From NCBI RefSeq assembly GCF_024713945.1, contig NC_134678.1, forward strand, positions 868,001 through 932,000: a stretch of 64,000 nucleotides of DNA, in the 5' to 3' direction. The DNA is from Dermatophagoides farinae. Its lineage: Eukaryota > Arthropoda > Arachnida > Sarcoptiformes > Pyroglyphidae. The notes under the pieces were generated by a model. That model ran no database searches and was not told the origin of the DNA. It saw only the letters and a list, made by a program, of their open reading frames with translations. Both the position numbers and the translations under genes were made by a program. Positions 39,090 to 51,400 of the stretch are shown piece by piece (positions within the stretch are counted from its first letter, which is position 1; every line of letters starts with the position of its first letter).

Positions 39090-41479
39090 ATGTCATATGA
39101 TGATGATGATGATGTGGGAGTTATTGGCACACCATTTCCAGCATTAGAAGCAGATGAAATTGTCTCTCGAAGATTAGACGTCGATCAAACTGTACGAGAT
39201 GAACGAGGAAGACGACGATTCCATGGCGCTTTTACCGGTGGTTTTTCTGCCGGTTACTGGAACACTGTCGGTTCAGCTGAAGGATTTACACCGAAAATTT
39301 TTAAATCATCACGTAAAGATAAATTCAATAAAGATGATTTCAGTTCAAAACCAGAAGACTTTATGGATGATGAAGATTTTGGATCGTTTGGAATTGCGCC
39401 GAAAAAAATTCATACTAAAGATGATTTTGTGGAAAACTTTACACTATCAAGTAATTGAAAATTTTGTTAAATATAAAATTATTAATTACATTTTTCTTTC
39501 TAGGTTTAAAAGATTCTCATCTAACATTCGACGAAGTGATAAGATCAGTTTTTCAATCGAATAAAGAATCGATTGGAAAACGATTATTTCGTAAAATGAA
39601 ACGAACTGCTAAATTGGAGCAAAAAGATTTATATGATGATGATGAACCTGTTGATATGAAAACTGATGATAGCCATTCGGCGACGATGATATCATCGAAA
39701 ATTAATCGACATGGTCTTGGCTACAAAGGAATGTTGAATTCAAAAGATTTGGATTCCACAAGTGACAATAAACGAATACTTGATTCAGGAAATGCTGTTT
39801 TAGCCACAATGAAAAGTGGAAAAAGATTAAAAATTACTGGCGAAGCTTTTGGTTATGGAGCGTTGGAAGAAGATGATGCTATGGATATTTATTCACATGA
39901 TGATCTATCACGATATGATTTTGAAATCGGACCTGTTGCAACAACGAATAAAACAAAACCTAAACTGAAAAAACCTTTTGCTACCAATCAAAATGCCACT
40001 GAAATTGATGGTTTCAAACAATTTAAAGAAAATTTTAATTTATTTCAAAATATCAAACGTAAATATGCACCACCAGAATTGCCCAATGGATGGAAACCAA
40101 GAAAAATTGTTGAAATATCAAATTTGAATCGAAAATCTCGATGGGATAATGTAAAAAATGATACAACAATTCAATCTGAACCTAAACAACAAAAAATACT
40201 GAATGCAAATCTAAGAGCCGTAATCCTGGGTGAAAATGTCGTACATAAAAGTGGTGTGGCTAAATCTGAACAAAGTAAAGAATTGGAATTTTCCAAAACG
40301 ATAAAACCAGCTATTATAACCGCAAATGTACCAATTTCAAAAACTCCTCTATCTGGATATTTTGCATCAAAATTCACACGAAGTTCATCCACAACGATCG
40401 ACGAAGATCAATTGACAGCAGGACTAAATACATTTGAAAATGTTTCATCGACATCATCTTTATTATCAGATAAAAAATCAACAGTGGAAACGAATCAAAC
40501 AGCTGAAAATTTAGTTCCTATCCGGACGGTTTATGAATGGCATCCACATAAAATTGTATGTAAAAGATTTGGTGTACAAAATCCATTTCCACAATTTCCC
40601 GATGTAGTCGGTATTGTTTGTATGCGTGAAAGTGATAAATCACTTAATATGATTGCTCGAACCAATTTGAATCAAGAGAAAAAATCTTTATTTGTGAATA
40701 TTTTTTCTGAATTAAATTCAACAACAACAACAACAAATGATATTCAACCATCATCATCATCATTATCGAACAAAACTAGTCAAAGTAATGATGATGATGA
40801 TAAAACCGTTGATGATGATAAAAAGAGACCAGCAACAGATCTAAGACCTGAAATAGTAGAAAATACAATAAATGAAACCGAACAACAAATGCAAAAACCG
40901 AGACCACCAATCGATCTATTTAAATCGATATTTGCATCTGATGAAGAAGAAGAAGAAGAAGAAAATCCCACTGATTCGATAGAGAATGATAATTCAATTT
41001 CTAAACAACAATCATCTGGTGGTATATTTGCAGGAATTGATTTCGATCAATTAAATCAAAATTTTGATCCTCGTTTGGATTCAACAAAGTCCAATGTATC
41101 AATAGATAAAAATGATAAACAGAATGTTGATGAAGACGATGATGATGAATGTTATGGACCAGCCTTACCACCCGTATTATTATCTAATCCTGAATCAACA
41201 TCTATGGCTTCATCATCGATTCATATGATCAATAATGATAAACATTCGAAACATAAAAAAATAAAAAAATCTAAAAAGATGAAAAAATCCAAAAAGAAAA
41301 AATCATCATCATCCACATCAAAACATTATTATCATCGAAAAAGAAAAAGGCATCGATCACGATCATCATCTAGTTCGTCAGACAGTAATAATGATGATAA
41401 TAATTACAACGAATCCAATATTGATCAAAATGTGGAAGATAAATTAATTGATTTTATCAAAAAAATTAAACATCATTAA
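39090..41479 (+). CDS. GPATCH1: GPATCH1-like protein lacking the G-patch core
   Basis: Orthologue of GPATCH1, a nuclear protein linked to spliceosomes whose G-patch normally engages a DEAH helicase. Exons are 39090-39450 and 39504-41479, 778 residues. The start at 39090 is preferred over an upstream in-frame ATG at 39015 because human GPATCH1 also begins with a short acidic leader before DQTVRDERGRRRFHGAFTGG. Conserved blocks are GGFSAGYWNTVGSAEGFTP, EDFMDDEDFGSFGIAPK, GKRLKITGEAFGYGALEEDD, PPELPNGWKP, the YEWHPHKIVCKRFGV block, RPPIDLFKSIFASDEEEE and a Lys/Ser/Arg-rich tail. The region that should read IGxxLLxKMGWKEGQGxGPRV reads IGKRLFRKM directly followed by KRTAKLEQ. The tryptophan and glycines of the G-patch are therefore missing in an otherwise good orthologue. 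Confidence 0.92.
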
Positions 41480-42026
41480 TTATTAATGCCAATTAATTGG
41501 CATTAATTAATCACATCTTTCATCGAAAAATTCAATCAAATGCATCCTGATTAAGAATGGAAAAAAAACATGATTGAATCTTGTGTCTAAAATGTGCGTG
41601 ATATTGATTAAAAAAAAAAAAACATTGGCAAGCATATTTCAACAATAAAAATACCATTTTGGCATGATCAGGCACGATAGATGATAATTTTATTTTCGTC
41701 TTTCTTCATGTTAATCATGTCACATCATGATAATGATGATGATGACCACTTTTTTTCGGGGGTTGAGAAATTTGTGCATGTGTTTGTGTGTGTGTCTGTG
41801 ATTATCGTTGATCATGATTTATATCAATTTTTGATTCTGTGCCATATAATGTCATATGCATTTTATTTGAAGAGATAAAATTATATGTGTTGACTGTATA
41901 ACGTTTGGTTGTTCGTTGTTCATTCAATTCAATATAAAATAGAACGTCTAGAATCCAATTTTGTATTCATTATTTCAATCAATAACTTGTCCAAATCATC
42001 GATCAATCAATCAATATCATCACATC
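41480..42026. other. Spacer between GPATCH1 and CTH
   Basis: Begins with a 26-base perfect palindrome (41482-41507) and has AATAAA near 41643, a GAT repeat near 41730 and a TG-rich stretch. The final 150 bases presumably hold the CTH promoter. No gene is seen. Confidence 0.4.
41482..41507. repeat. 26-base perfect palindrome just after the GPATCH1 stop
   Basis: The sequence from 41482 to 41507 equals its own reverse complement, with halves ATTAATGCCAATT and AATTGGCATTAAT. It starts three bases after the stop codon, so it lies in the 3' untranslated region and could fold as a hairpin in RNA. Confidence 0.9.
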
Positions 42027-43425
42027 ATGAATGCTGAAAAATATTATGAAGAAAATTTCGAAACTCGTGCCATACATTGTGGACAAGATGCAAGTCAATG
42101 GAATTGTCGTGCCGTTGTACCACCAGTGGTATTAGCTACAACATATCAACAGACTGGTCCCGATGTTGATTCGGTTTGTTTTTTCTTTTTTGGTTATAAA
42201 TTCTATGTTCTTATTTATCATCATTATTTTTATTATTAGGCTTATGTTTATAGCCGAAGTGGAAATCCAACTCGTCATTCGTTAGAGAAATGTATAGCTT
42301 CATTGGAGGATGCTAAATATGGTTTGTAGATCATATGCTTGTTATTGATGAGTTTTTATTGGATTTTTTCCCAATTTTCTCATTGTTAATTCAACAGCTT
42401 TAACCTATGCATCGGGATTATCCACACAGATGAGCATTACATATTTGCTCAGTGCTGGTGATCATATCGTTGCCGGTGATGAACTTTATGGCGGTACTAA
42501 TCGATTTTTTCGTACATGTGCATCAAAATTTGGCTTAGAAATTGAATATGCTGATTTTCGTCAAGTCGATCAAGTTATCGATACAATTAAAAGCAATACA
42601 AAATTGGTTTGGTTCGAAACACCAACAAATCCATTGTTAAAAGTTAGCGATATTCGAGCCGTTTGTGATGCTGTTAAGCAGAAAAATCCAAAAATAATCA
42701 TAGTTGTGGACAATACATTTATGAGTCCATATTTTCAAAAACCATTAAATCTTGGTGCAGATATTTCGATGAATTCTATTACCAAATACATGAATGGCCA
42801 TTCCGATGTTATTATGGGCTGTATATCGACAAATGATGATGAATTATTCAAACAATTGAAGTATTATCAAAATGGTATGTGTGTCTATATTCAATTGAAT
42901 CTTAATCGTTTTAATAATTAATGATTTTTAGCTGTCGGTGCTGTTCCATCACCATTCGATTGTTTTCTAGTGAATCGTGGATTGAAAACATTAGCTGTAC
43001 GTATGGAACGTCATTATAAAAATGCTTTGGCCATAGCAAAATTTCTTGAAACACATAAAAAAGTTAAAAAAGTCATCTATCCAGCATTAGAATCACATCC
43101 AGATTATGAAATAGCCAGGAAACAAAGCAATGGTTTTAGCGGTATGATGGGCATGCATATTTGTGGTGATATTGAAAATGCCAAAGAATTTCTATCACAT
43201 TTGAAAGTATTCACGTTGGCTGAAAGTTTAGGCGCTGTTGAAAGTTTGATCGAAATACCCAGTCTAATGACACATGCATCGATACCGAAAGAAACACGTG
43301 AAGCATTAGGTATATGTGATACATTTATTCGAATTTCGGTAGGCATCGAAAATGTTGATGATTTAATCCACGATCTAGATCAAGCATTGAACAAATCAGA
43401 AATTGTTATACCAGAAGGTGCTTAA
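42027..43425 (+). CDS. CTH: Cystathionine gamma-lyase
   Basis: PLP enzyme that cleaves cystathionine to cysteine, 2-oxobutyrate and ammonia in cytosolic transsulfuration; it also makes hydrogen sulfide. Exons are 42027-42173, 42240-42321, 42398-42874 and 42932-43425, giving 399 residues, close to the human 405. Motifs are TRAIHCGQDASQW, YSRSGNPTRHSLE, GDELYGGTNRFF, WFETPTNPLLKVSDI, VVDNTFMSPYFQKPL with the PLP-contacting Asp, and SITKYMNGHSDVIMG with the Schiff-base Lys. The C-terminal domain holds ESLGAVESLIEIPSLMTHASIP. All introns are short GT-AG types. Cystathionine gamma-synthase/MET17 relatives are less likely given the metazoan-like sequence. It converges on SUDS3, with only 120 bases between stops and shared AT-rich polyadenylation sequence. 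Confidence 0.97.
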
Positions 43426-43545
43426 TTGATTATTAGAATATGAAAAACTCACATTTGTAAATTTTTTTCACAATAATTTTTTTTAAAAAAAATTTTAATT
43501 AAATAAAAAAAAATTAAAATAAAAATCATCAAATAATTTTTGTTA

Positions 43546-44517
43546 TCATGTTCTTCTTTGAATTGAATATTTTTTACTATGTAAATCATTCAATGTAACT
43601 TTTATCTTTGTTGAATTACCGGAATCATTGGATTTTTTCACTAGAATTTCATTACTGCCAATTTGTACGATAATCGATGGTGTAATCGTACCATCTAATG
43701 ATGATTCAAGTAGAATATTTTGTCCACGATGAAACCATTTCTTATCGTAAAATAATTTTCCATAATCGATTCGTGCATCGATGCCCACAGTATCGGATTC
43801 GGTATAATTTTTTTGGCTATTTGAACTATTACGATGATGGTTATTGGATGATTTTGAAAATAGTATCTTACTGATGAATTTTAAATCTTCATTGATTTCT
43901 GAGTCTTCAAGAAGAAAATTTATTTGTGCTGGTGATGTTCGTCGACGTCTGTCCGGCAACGGTGTTGGATCATTTGGACGACGTCGTAATTTTCTTGTTG
44001 TCAATGTTTTCGGTTCTGATGTATCATTCACTAGTTCAAGATTATTATCGGTTTCCATAATTTTTTTCTTCTCTTCAAGATCAGAAATTAAACTTTCAAT
44101 TAATTCATCTTTTCGATCACGAAATTCTTTAATGGCAGCACTTTCTTCAATATTATATTCATTTTCAATTAATTTTTGTTCTAATTTAAAATTACATTCA
44201 ATAAAAAATGAACGTTCACGATAATCGAAATCAATATTATCTAATTGACGTAAATAATCAGGATGGCTACCATTTTCTAGATGTATTAATTGACTTTCAA
44301 GATGTGATAATTTATCTTGATAAATTTGTTCTTTAATTTCATATGTTGAATCAAATTCATCGATACCACCACAACCACCACCGCCATTGCCACCAATATA
44401 ACCACCATCATCATTATAATATTTCATTGATTCTGTTTCACTTGCATCTTCAGTATCTTCATCTGAATCACCATAATCATGGTTATTATCAATATCATAA
44501 TCATAATCATTCATCAT
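43546..44517 (-). CDS. SUDS3: SUDS3 / Sds3, Sin3-HDAC corepressor subunit
   Basis: Subunit of the nuclear Sin3-histone deacetylase complex that stabilises HDAC binding. It is a single 323-codon exon. An acidic Asp/Glu/Tyr N-terminus with a Gly patch is followed by a helical segment IYQDKLSHLESQLIHLENGS and the Sds3 coiled coil (HPDYLRQLDNIDFDYRERSF to DLEEKKKIME). Next come the Sin3-binding-region signature TLTTRKLRRRPNDPTPLPDR and INFLLEDSEINEDL. The C-terminal domain is IDYGKLFYDKKWFHRGQNI to STKIKVTLNDL. BRMS1/BRMS1L belong to the same family, but the order and the RRRPNDP block fit SUDS3 best. The promoter side faces 3.9 kb of non-coding DNA shared with Hand; a GATGGCAGTGG element lies about 150 bases upstream. 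Confidence 0.94.
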   Translation of the reverse strand: MMNDYDYDIDNNHDYGDSDEDTEDASETESMKYYNDDGGYIGGNGGGGCGGIDEFDSTYEIKEQIYQDKLSHLESQLIHLENGSHPDYLRQLDNIDFDYRERSFFIECNFKLEQKLIENEYNIEESAAIKEFRDRKDELIESLISDLEEKKKIMETDNNLELVNDTSEPKTLTTRKLRRRPNDPTPLPDRRRRTSPAQINFLLEDSEINEDLKFISKILFSKSSNNHHRNSSNSQKNYTESDTVGIDARIDYGKLFYDKKWFHRGQNILLESSLDGTITPSIIVQIGSNEILVKKSNDSGNSTKIKVTLNDLHSKKYSIQRRT

Positions 44518-45680
44518 TTTTGTTGTTGAAAAATTTCGTAGGTTTTAAAAAAATAAAAAAAAACTGTCCGAGCAAACAAAAAAATTTTTGTTGTGAAAAA
44601 AAACCATTCACGTTCATCATTCATAAAGTACATTATCAATGTATTATTTTGATAAATTGAACAACAGATGGCAGTGGCCGTATTTCGAACGAAATCTATC
44701 GATTGTGTGGATTATTGACTTGATTAAAAAATTGGAAAAAAAAATCAATTTTTTAAACATTGATTACATATTAAATATTTGCCAATATTTTCCATCCATT
44801 CACAACGACATTGATAAATTATCATGATAATAATAAATGAACTTTTCTTTTCAAATCATTATCATATAACAAGAAAAACATTGTACATGGTCATAAATAT
44901 TATTTCGTCATTTTGTTTCAATTTTTACCAGCCTAAAGAGACCAGAATTGTTCAATTAATTAAAACGACTTTTTCTTACATCTATCCATTCATTCAAATG
45001 GTTGGTTGGTGGTGGTCAATACTGTCAACAAGATAATCAACAGCTTGTCTTTTTTTTTTTTTTTTTGGTTAACATTTCATCTATTAAAAGAACAAATCAC
45101 GACATGAACATGACAGTAGCACAGTGAAGATCATCTTTATTTCTCATTGAACATGATGAACACACACACATTTCCATCTTGGCCAAACATTTAAAAAAAA
45201 CTGTCATGAGATCCATATTGATGGATCGAATGTCCAAAACGAAAGAAGAAGAAGAAGAAAAAAATGCATGTATAACACAATGTCAAATTCATCGTTTTAA
45301 TTTTCTTTTTTTTCTTCATTTTAGGTTTTTCAATTTGCGGTTCATTTTAAATCGTATCGAGAAGCATTTTTTTTTGCCTCGAAAAAATTCATTGAATGAC
45401 GAGAATGACAAATTTTTCATTTTCCTGTCGGTTTTTCTATTTCTACTTCTTGTTTTTCTCCTTTGATTTGATGGAAAAAAAGCTTCTTTTTTTGATTATT
45501 ATTGGCCATCATCATCATCATCATTATTTTTAAATATGATGATGATTGACATTGAAATTTCAATTTCAACAAAAAAAAAAAAAAAATAGAAAAACATGAC
45601 GATCAATTTTCGTTGTCATTTGAAAAATTATCATCATTTTTTATTGAAATTCACAATTTATAGCTACTGATCACATCTCA

Positions 45681-45716
45681 TATCGATTTCGAATGAAATC
45701 GATAATCTCGATTATC
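45681..45716. repeat. Overlapping inverted repeats with paired GATA sites
   Basis: TATCGATTTC and GAAATCGATA form 10-base arms around GAAT (45681-45704). The right arm overlaps a second inverted repeat, GATAATC-TC-GATTATC (45701-45716). Both contain GATAA/TTATC cores. Confidence 0.8.
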
Positions 45717-47981
45717 ATCCTATAATCATCATCAATTTTTTTTGTTCTTTTCTTTTGATGCAATTATCTTCTATCTCTCTCGCTCTATTTAAACAATCGA
45801 ACATCAACTGTCATCAAGCTATCATCATCATCATCGTTACCGGTCTATTGTTTTTTTTTCCACCATCCTCCAATTGTTCAAAAATCTATCGATCGATCAA
45901 TCAATCAATCAATAAATCCATTTTGAAAATGATAATAATAATAAATAAGCATCATCAGTATCATCATCATCATCGAATTGTTATTGTTAAGCGCGATTTT
46001 TTTGTTTGATTTGAAGTATAAACTGTATATATTTGTATAAATGAACTTTAAAATGTAAAAAAAAACTAATCAAGAATTTCTATTTTTCTTTCTTTTTTTT
46101 CTCTAAATCTCTATAGATGCTGAAAAGTTAATTTATTTTTTTTCCAGAGAAGAACTATACCACTCTAAAATAGATACACTCGCATCATATACAAACAAAC
46201 AAGCCAAAAAAATATTTATAAACAAAAAAAAACTGACTGACTGGCTGACTGATGGTTTTGTTTGTCTATTATTGAAAGCTGAAGAAAAAAAAACATCAAC
46301 ATCGTAAATTCCATTCCATTCCATTCATTGATTGTGAAATAACGATTGGATTCTTCGATATAAATTCGAGAAACAAAAAAAATTTTTTTTTTTTTGAAAG
46401 TTTACACTATTACAGCATATGTGTATAAATCGAAAGTGATCATCATCATCATCTATAGATTTGTTTTTGGTCATCATCAAGATAATCTTGACATTTTCGA
46501 ACCACACTACTATCATCAATTTATATGTGATAAATTAAAATGGCACAAATCTAATAATAATAATATAAACTCTCAATATGTGGTGGTTGGCCATTTATAT
46601 ATAATGAATTGATGATATTGATTATGAAATGAAATGAACATTTTATTATAAACAAATAATAATTTTAAAGATTATCTTTCCAAATAATAATAATTTGTTT
46701 AAAAAAAAAAAAAATTTTTTTTTTTGTAAATTTGATATTTTCAAAATATTAACGGTTACTACTACTGTGTATGGATCATATGATGGTGATGATGATGATA
46801 AACAAAAAGTGACCGTTCGAATTTTTTGTTCGAATGTTTGTTGTTTTGAATCACTATCTCTCTCTGTGTGTGTGTATGTGGTATTTTTATCATGCTGTGG
46901 TGGTTTTATTTCAACTGATTCGATACTGAAATATAAAATCAGCCACCATTTATTAAAGTCGAATGGTGTGTTTTTATTTTCTCTTATCATTGTTCCAAAA
47001 TCGATGATGGATTCAAACAAATTCTGTATACAACCACCATCACCACCAACACCACCACAGCCAGCCGAACGAAGAAGAAACCAAGCTAATCGAATAAATG
47101 TTTGTTGTTTGTAAAGAGATCCAACAACAACAACAACATGTCATTTATTTTCGTCATTTTGGTTAATAAAAACGGGCAATTTGTAGAAATATAACAACAA
47201 CAACAACAAAAAAATCCAGATACATCCACCTCATCATCATCATCATCATTATTATCATTATGATGATTGAGATCATATCGAAGAGGAGTTGGTTTTTATA
47301 AAAACCAGACCACAAAAACAACAAACAACCACATCATCATCATATGAATGATGATGATTGCATGTCCGTACTGTATACAACAAAGATCGGGAAGAGAAAT
47401 TATTCAAAAGCATCCAATGAGAGAGAAAAAAAAACATTATTCAATGGTATGGTATAGAAGAAAAAAAATCAATTAAATTAAACGTGAAAAAAATAAACTT
47501 TTTCTCCACCACAGCAAAAAAAAAACCATGTGTGTGTGTGTGTTTGGAATTTTTCTCAACGAAATTCTTCGGAATGAACCAAGAATTTTTTTTTGAAAAT
47601 TGTTTGTTTGTTTGTTTATGTATCCAAATTAACTTTTTTGTTGTTGTTGGTTCGTTTGCTGAAATTAAATAATTATAGAGTCAGAATTGTTTGTGTCTGT
47701 GTGCGTTTTGAGATAATTTTCTGTTCATCTGATAATTCAATTTCATCTTCATTTCCAGTGCTTCATGATAGTTTCCAATGAAAATTGTTGTTTATTATGT
47801 TGGATTTAACCAATATTTTTTTCCACTTTAATATTGCCCATGACAAAAACTTATTTGTGACTTACAAAACAATTTCCAGGTTGTTGTGTGATGATCAAAA
47901 CATGAAAACAACAAAAAAATGATTATTGGTTGTGCCATAAGAAACATCCTTCTATTTATTTCTTCCTACTTTTCATCCGTA

Positions 47982-47999
47982 TTTCTATATATATAGAAA
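47982..47999. repeat. 18-base AT palindrome upstream of Hand
   Basis: TTTCTATATATATAGAAA is a perfect palindrome about 440 bases before the Hand start. It contains overlapping TATATA and could act as a TATA element or merely be a TA microsatellite with symmetric ends. Confidence 0.7.
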
Positions 48000-48440
48000 C
48001 ACTGTGTGTGTGTGTGCTGACGATAATAATAAAAATAAGTCTGCCTTTTTCATTCAAAATGGTGCCTAAGCCACACACCATTGGCGGTGACTATTTTCGA
48101 TCGAAACAAAAAAAAAATAGCATACAAACTGAATGAAATTGATTGTGGTTTTTTTTTCGAAGAAAACATCCACACTTGTGTATTTCGTTTGTTACATCAT
48201 GTTGATATTTTTGTTTTTGTTTTTGTTTCGCCGTTATATTCATGTGATGTGAAGATTTAAATTTTTTTTTTTCGCAAATATCAAATATTTCGTGCGGTTA
48301 TTTATTTATCCATCCAATAAATGAATGAATTTGATGATTGTGTGAATTTTTTTTTTTTTTTTTTGATGATCAATTGATTGAATTCGTGAATTTTTTTTTT
48401 GTTAATATTTACATAGTAATAATTTTCAAAGATAAACAAA

Positions 48441-51400
48441 ATGGATCTAGGTTTTTTGCCAAGTTTTGCACAACAATATTCAAATATTTTATCCAATTGT
48501 TCAAATTATCATCCATCAAATATATCATCATCATCGTCATATCCATCAACATCGATTAATTTGAATCATAATCATAATCATCATCAAGAAGAATCAACAT
48601 CACCATCATCATTAACATATTATCCAACAAATTATCATGTTTCAACAGTTAATAATAATAATAATGATCATAATTATTTACCAATAACTAATTCATCATC
48701 ATCATCATTTCCGTCTGTATATCATCATCATGCTGCTCAACATTATGGTTATCATCATAAACCATCTTATTCATCATCAACGTATCCACCGCCAATACAT
48801 CCGGTGGATCATCATCATCATCATCATCAACATCCGGATCATTGGAATTCAATGGAAACAACAAATAATTTCATTTCGAATACAATTTGTATGGAACCAA
48901 TGATGACAAATAATAATGATAATAACAATTTTGATTCACCACCAACGGCAACAACAACTTCATCAACATCAAGTTATTGTTATCTGGAAAATAAACATAA
49001 TGCTCGTCCACAACAAACGATGAAATGGTCAACAACAACCGCATCATTGATGGAAAATGATAATGATGATGATGAAAATGAAGATTGTAGTAGTAGAAAA
49101 AATCATGATCAAAGATTAGCCGCTTTAACAACAACAACAACAACAACGCCGACAGGAACAAAAACCGAAGCTATAACCGGCATTGATTCAGAAAAATTTA
49201 ATTATTATCCACATATAACCGATAAAATGAGCGGTGATGATGTTAATAATAAGAATCATTGTTGTTCATTTGAACAATCAAATTCAATGGAAATATCTGA
49301 TCATTGTTGTAAACAAACAACAAACAACGACGATCATGTTGATGATACTGTTATTTGTGGCGATGATGGTGTTGGTGTTGTTGGTGATGATGAAAATTAT
49401 ATAACAATAACACGAACAACATCAAATGGTCAAATTATAAAAGTGGTCACAAAACGACGTTCAGCAAATAAAAAAGAACGTCGTCGTACACAATCGATTA
49501 ATAGTGCATTCTCAAATCTACGTGATTGTATACCAAATGTACCGGCGGATACAAAATTATCTAAAATTAAAACCCTACGATTAGCCACTAGTTATATATC
49601 ATATCTAATGAAAATATTGGATAGTCCATATGAAAATTGTACAAAATTATTAACAGAAGGTTTTCGTGCCGATCTAACCAATGCCAAACGTTCAACACAA
49701 CAGAATCGTATTGAAACACAAAATGTAAGTAAATTCTTTCAACAATCAATCAATGATTGAAAAGTTTTTGTTGTTCATTTTTAAGAAACAACAAAAAAAA
49801 AAAAATAATTAAGATAAACAAAAATATTACTCCCCTGTATGTGTGTGTGTGTGTATTCGTATGTTCAATGTTTGATTTTTGTAATGGTTGTAGGACATAT
49901 ACACAAACACAACAAGAAGTATAGAAAGATTATCAAGTTTGTTTATATTATATGAACATGTCAATCTTTTAAAAAATCTTTATTTAATATAATGATGTAA
50001 GATTGAAAATGAAATGCATCCATCAAGAAAATGTTTGTGTTTTTTTTTTAACTAAAAACTTTTTTAGAATGAAAAATTGATCAATTTTATGATGATAACG
50101 ATTTTTTGTTTTTTTTTTGTTTGACTCTGGATATCAAGGTTATCATCATTAACCATCGTCTTCAATGATGATGATGATGATAATGATGATGACCTCGAAT
50201 ATTTTTTATTTTATTCTATGGATTGATAATGATAATTTTTTTTATTATTATTATTCAATTCATTCACATATCATAAGATTGTCAACACTAATTTTTTTGT
50301 CATATATTTGCAACAAATTTGACATATCGACATTCGATGGGAAAATTTTAATTGATCTTCACCCACCATCATGATCGTCTCCCTAGAGAGATTGAGTGAT
50401 ATATGATCTTTTTTTTTGTTTGATAAAATGTATACATTATTTCGAACGATGATGATGATGAACGATTCCATTCCGTTATTCGATAGTTCGTAGGTCGTTC
50501 ATTCGTTATCGAATCAAAGATTGTATAACAAAAAGAGAGAGAGAGAGAAATAAAAAAAACGACAAAATCAATGATAATGAAATATTTGTGAAAGTTTAAA
50601 AAAAATGATAAGATGCTAAATGTTATTTTGTTTTCGATACAAAATTTTCACAATTTATTTGTCTGGCCATGTTGTTTGATTTTGTCCATTTGTCTGTGCA
50701 TTTCATATCTCTCGTCTGGACATTGGTACATTTTATTGTTTTTATTAGATTCAGACAGGAAACCGAAAAAATAAAAACAAACCTATTTTTTATCAAAAAG
50801 TTCGTTAACCCTTTTTTTCTTTGGGTTTAAGAAAAATGTCTATTGAAGAATGAAGAGATGACCCTTCTTTTTTTCTTGGTAAATGCGATTAAATTTCATC
50901 GAAGAGCAGAGAGAGTGAGGACAAAATACAAACGATACAAACGTTTAGAATCTAGGGTACTATAGAGATAAATGTGAGACAACAACAATTTTTCCCAATT
51001 TAAAATCACGTTGTTACATGTATGCACACAAACACACACACACGTTTCACTTTTTTTCGCATTGTGACAATTGTGATTTCATGAATAATTTGAAATTTGA
51101 AACTTTAAAATAAAAAAAAACGACTATAGCCACAGTATGTAATACATACATGTGTGGCCTCGAGACATTTGTATTTGTATATGTGAAATAGATGTGAAAT
51201 GTTTGTTAATCAATATGTACATCTGTTATAATGTCTATGATTTTTTTTTTTTTTTTTGAAAAAAATTGTTGCAATTTTTTTTTTTGATGATGCACACATA
51301 TGACACAATGTTTCAATCCTTTCCTTCTTTTGTTATTTATTTATTTTTTTCAATTTTTTTTTTTACTTTTTTTCCAGGAAATTCAACGACAATTACGTTT

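Larger units (their letters stand above)
44518..48440. promoter_or_regulatory. Large divergent intergenic region between SUDS3 (-) and Hand (+)
   Basis: At 3.9 kb this is the longest non-coding interval. Developmental regulator genes often have such flanks, so it may hold Hand enhancers. Seen here are an inverted repeat with 10-base arms at 45681-45704 and an adjoining pair of GATAATC/GATTATC sites (45701-45716). There is also a TATA-like 18-base palindrome at 47982-47999 and many CAT, GT and T-run repeats. Open frames of 60-139 codons (for example 46695-47114) look like repeat translations. Confidence 0.45.

Noticed and set aside
46695-47114. A 139-codon plus-strand frame in the SUDS3-Hand interval
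   Set aside because: It is built from T/A runs and short repeats and has no recognisable domain. The Pro-rich end (PPSPPTPPQP) alone is not enough to call a gene.
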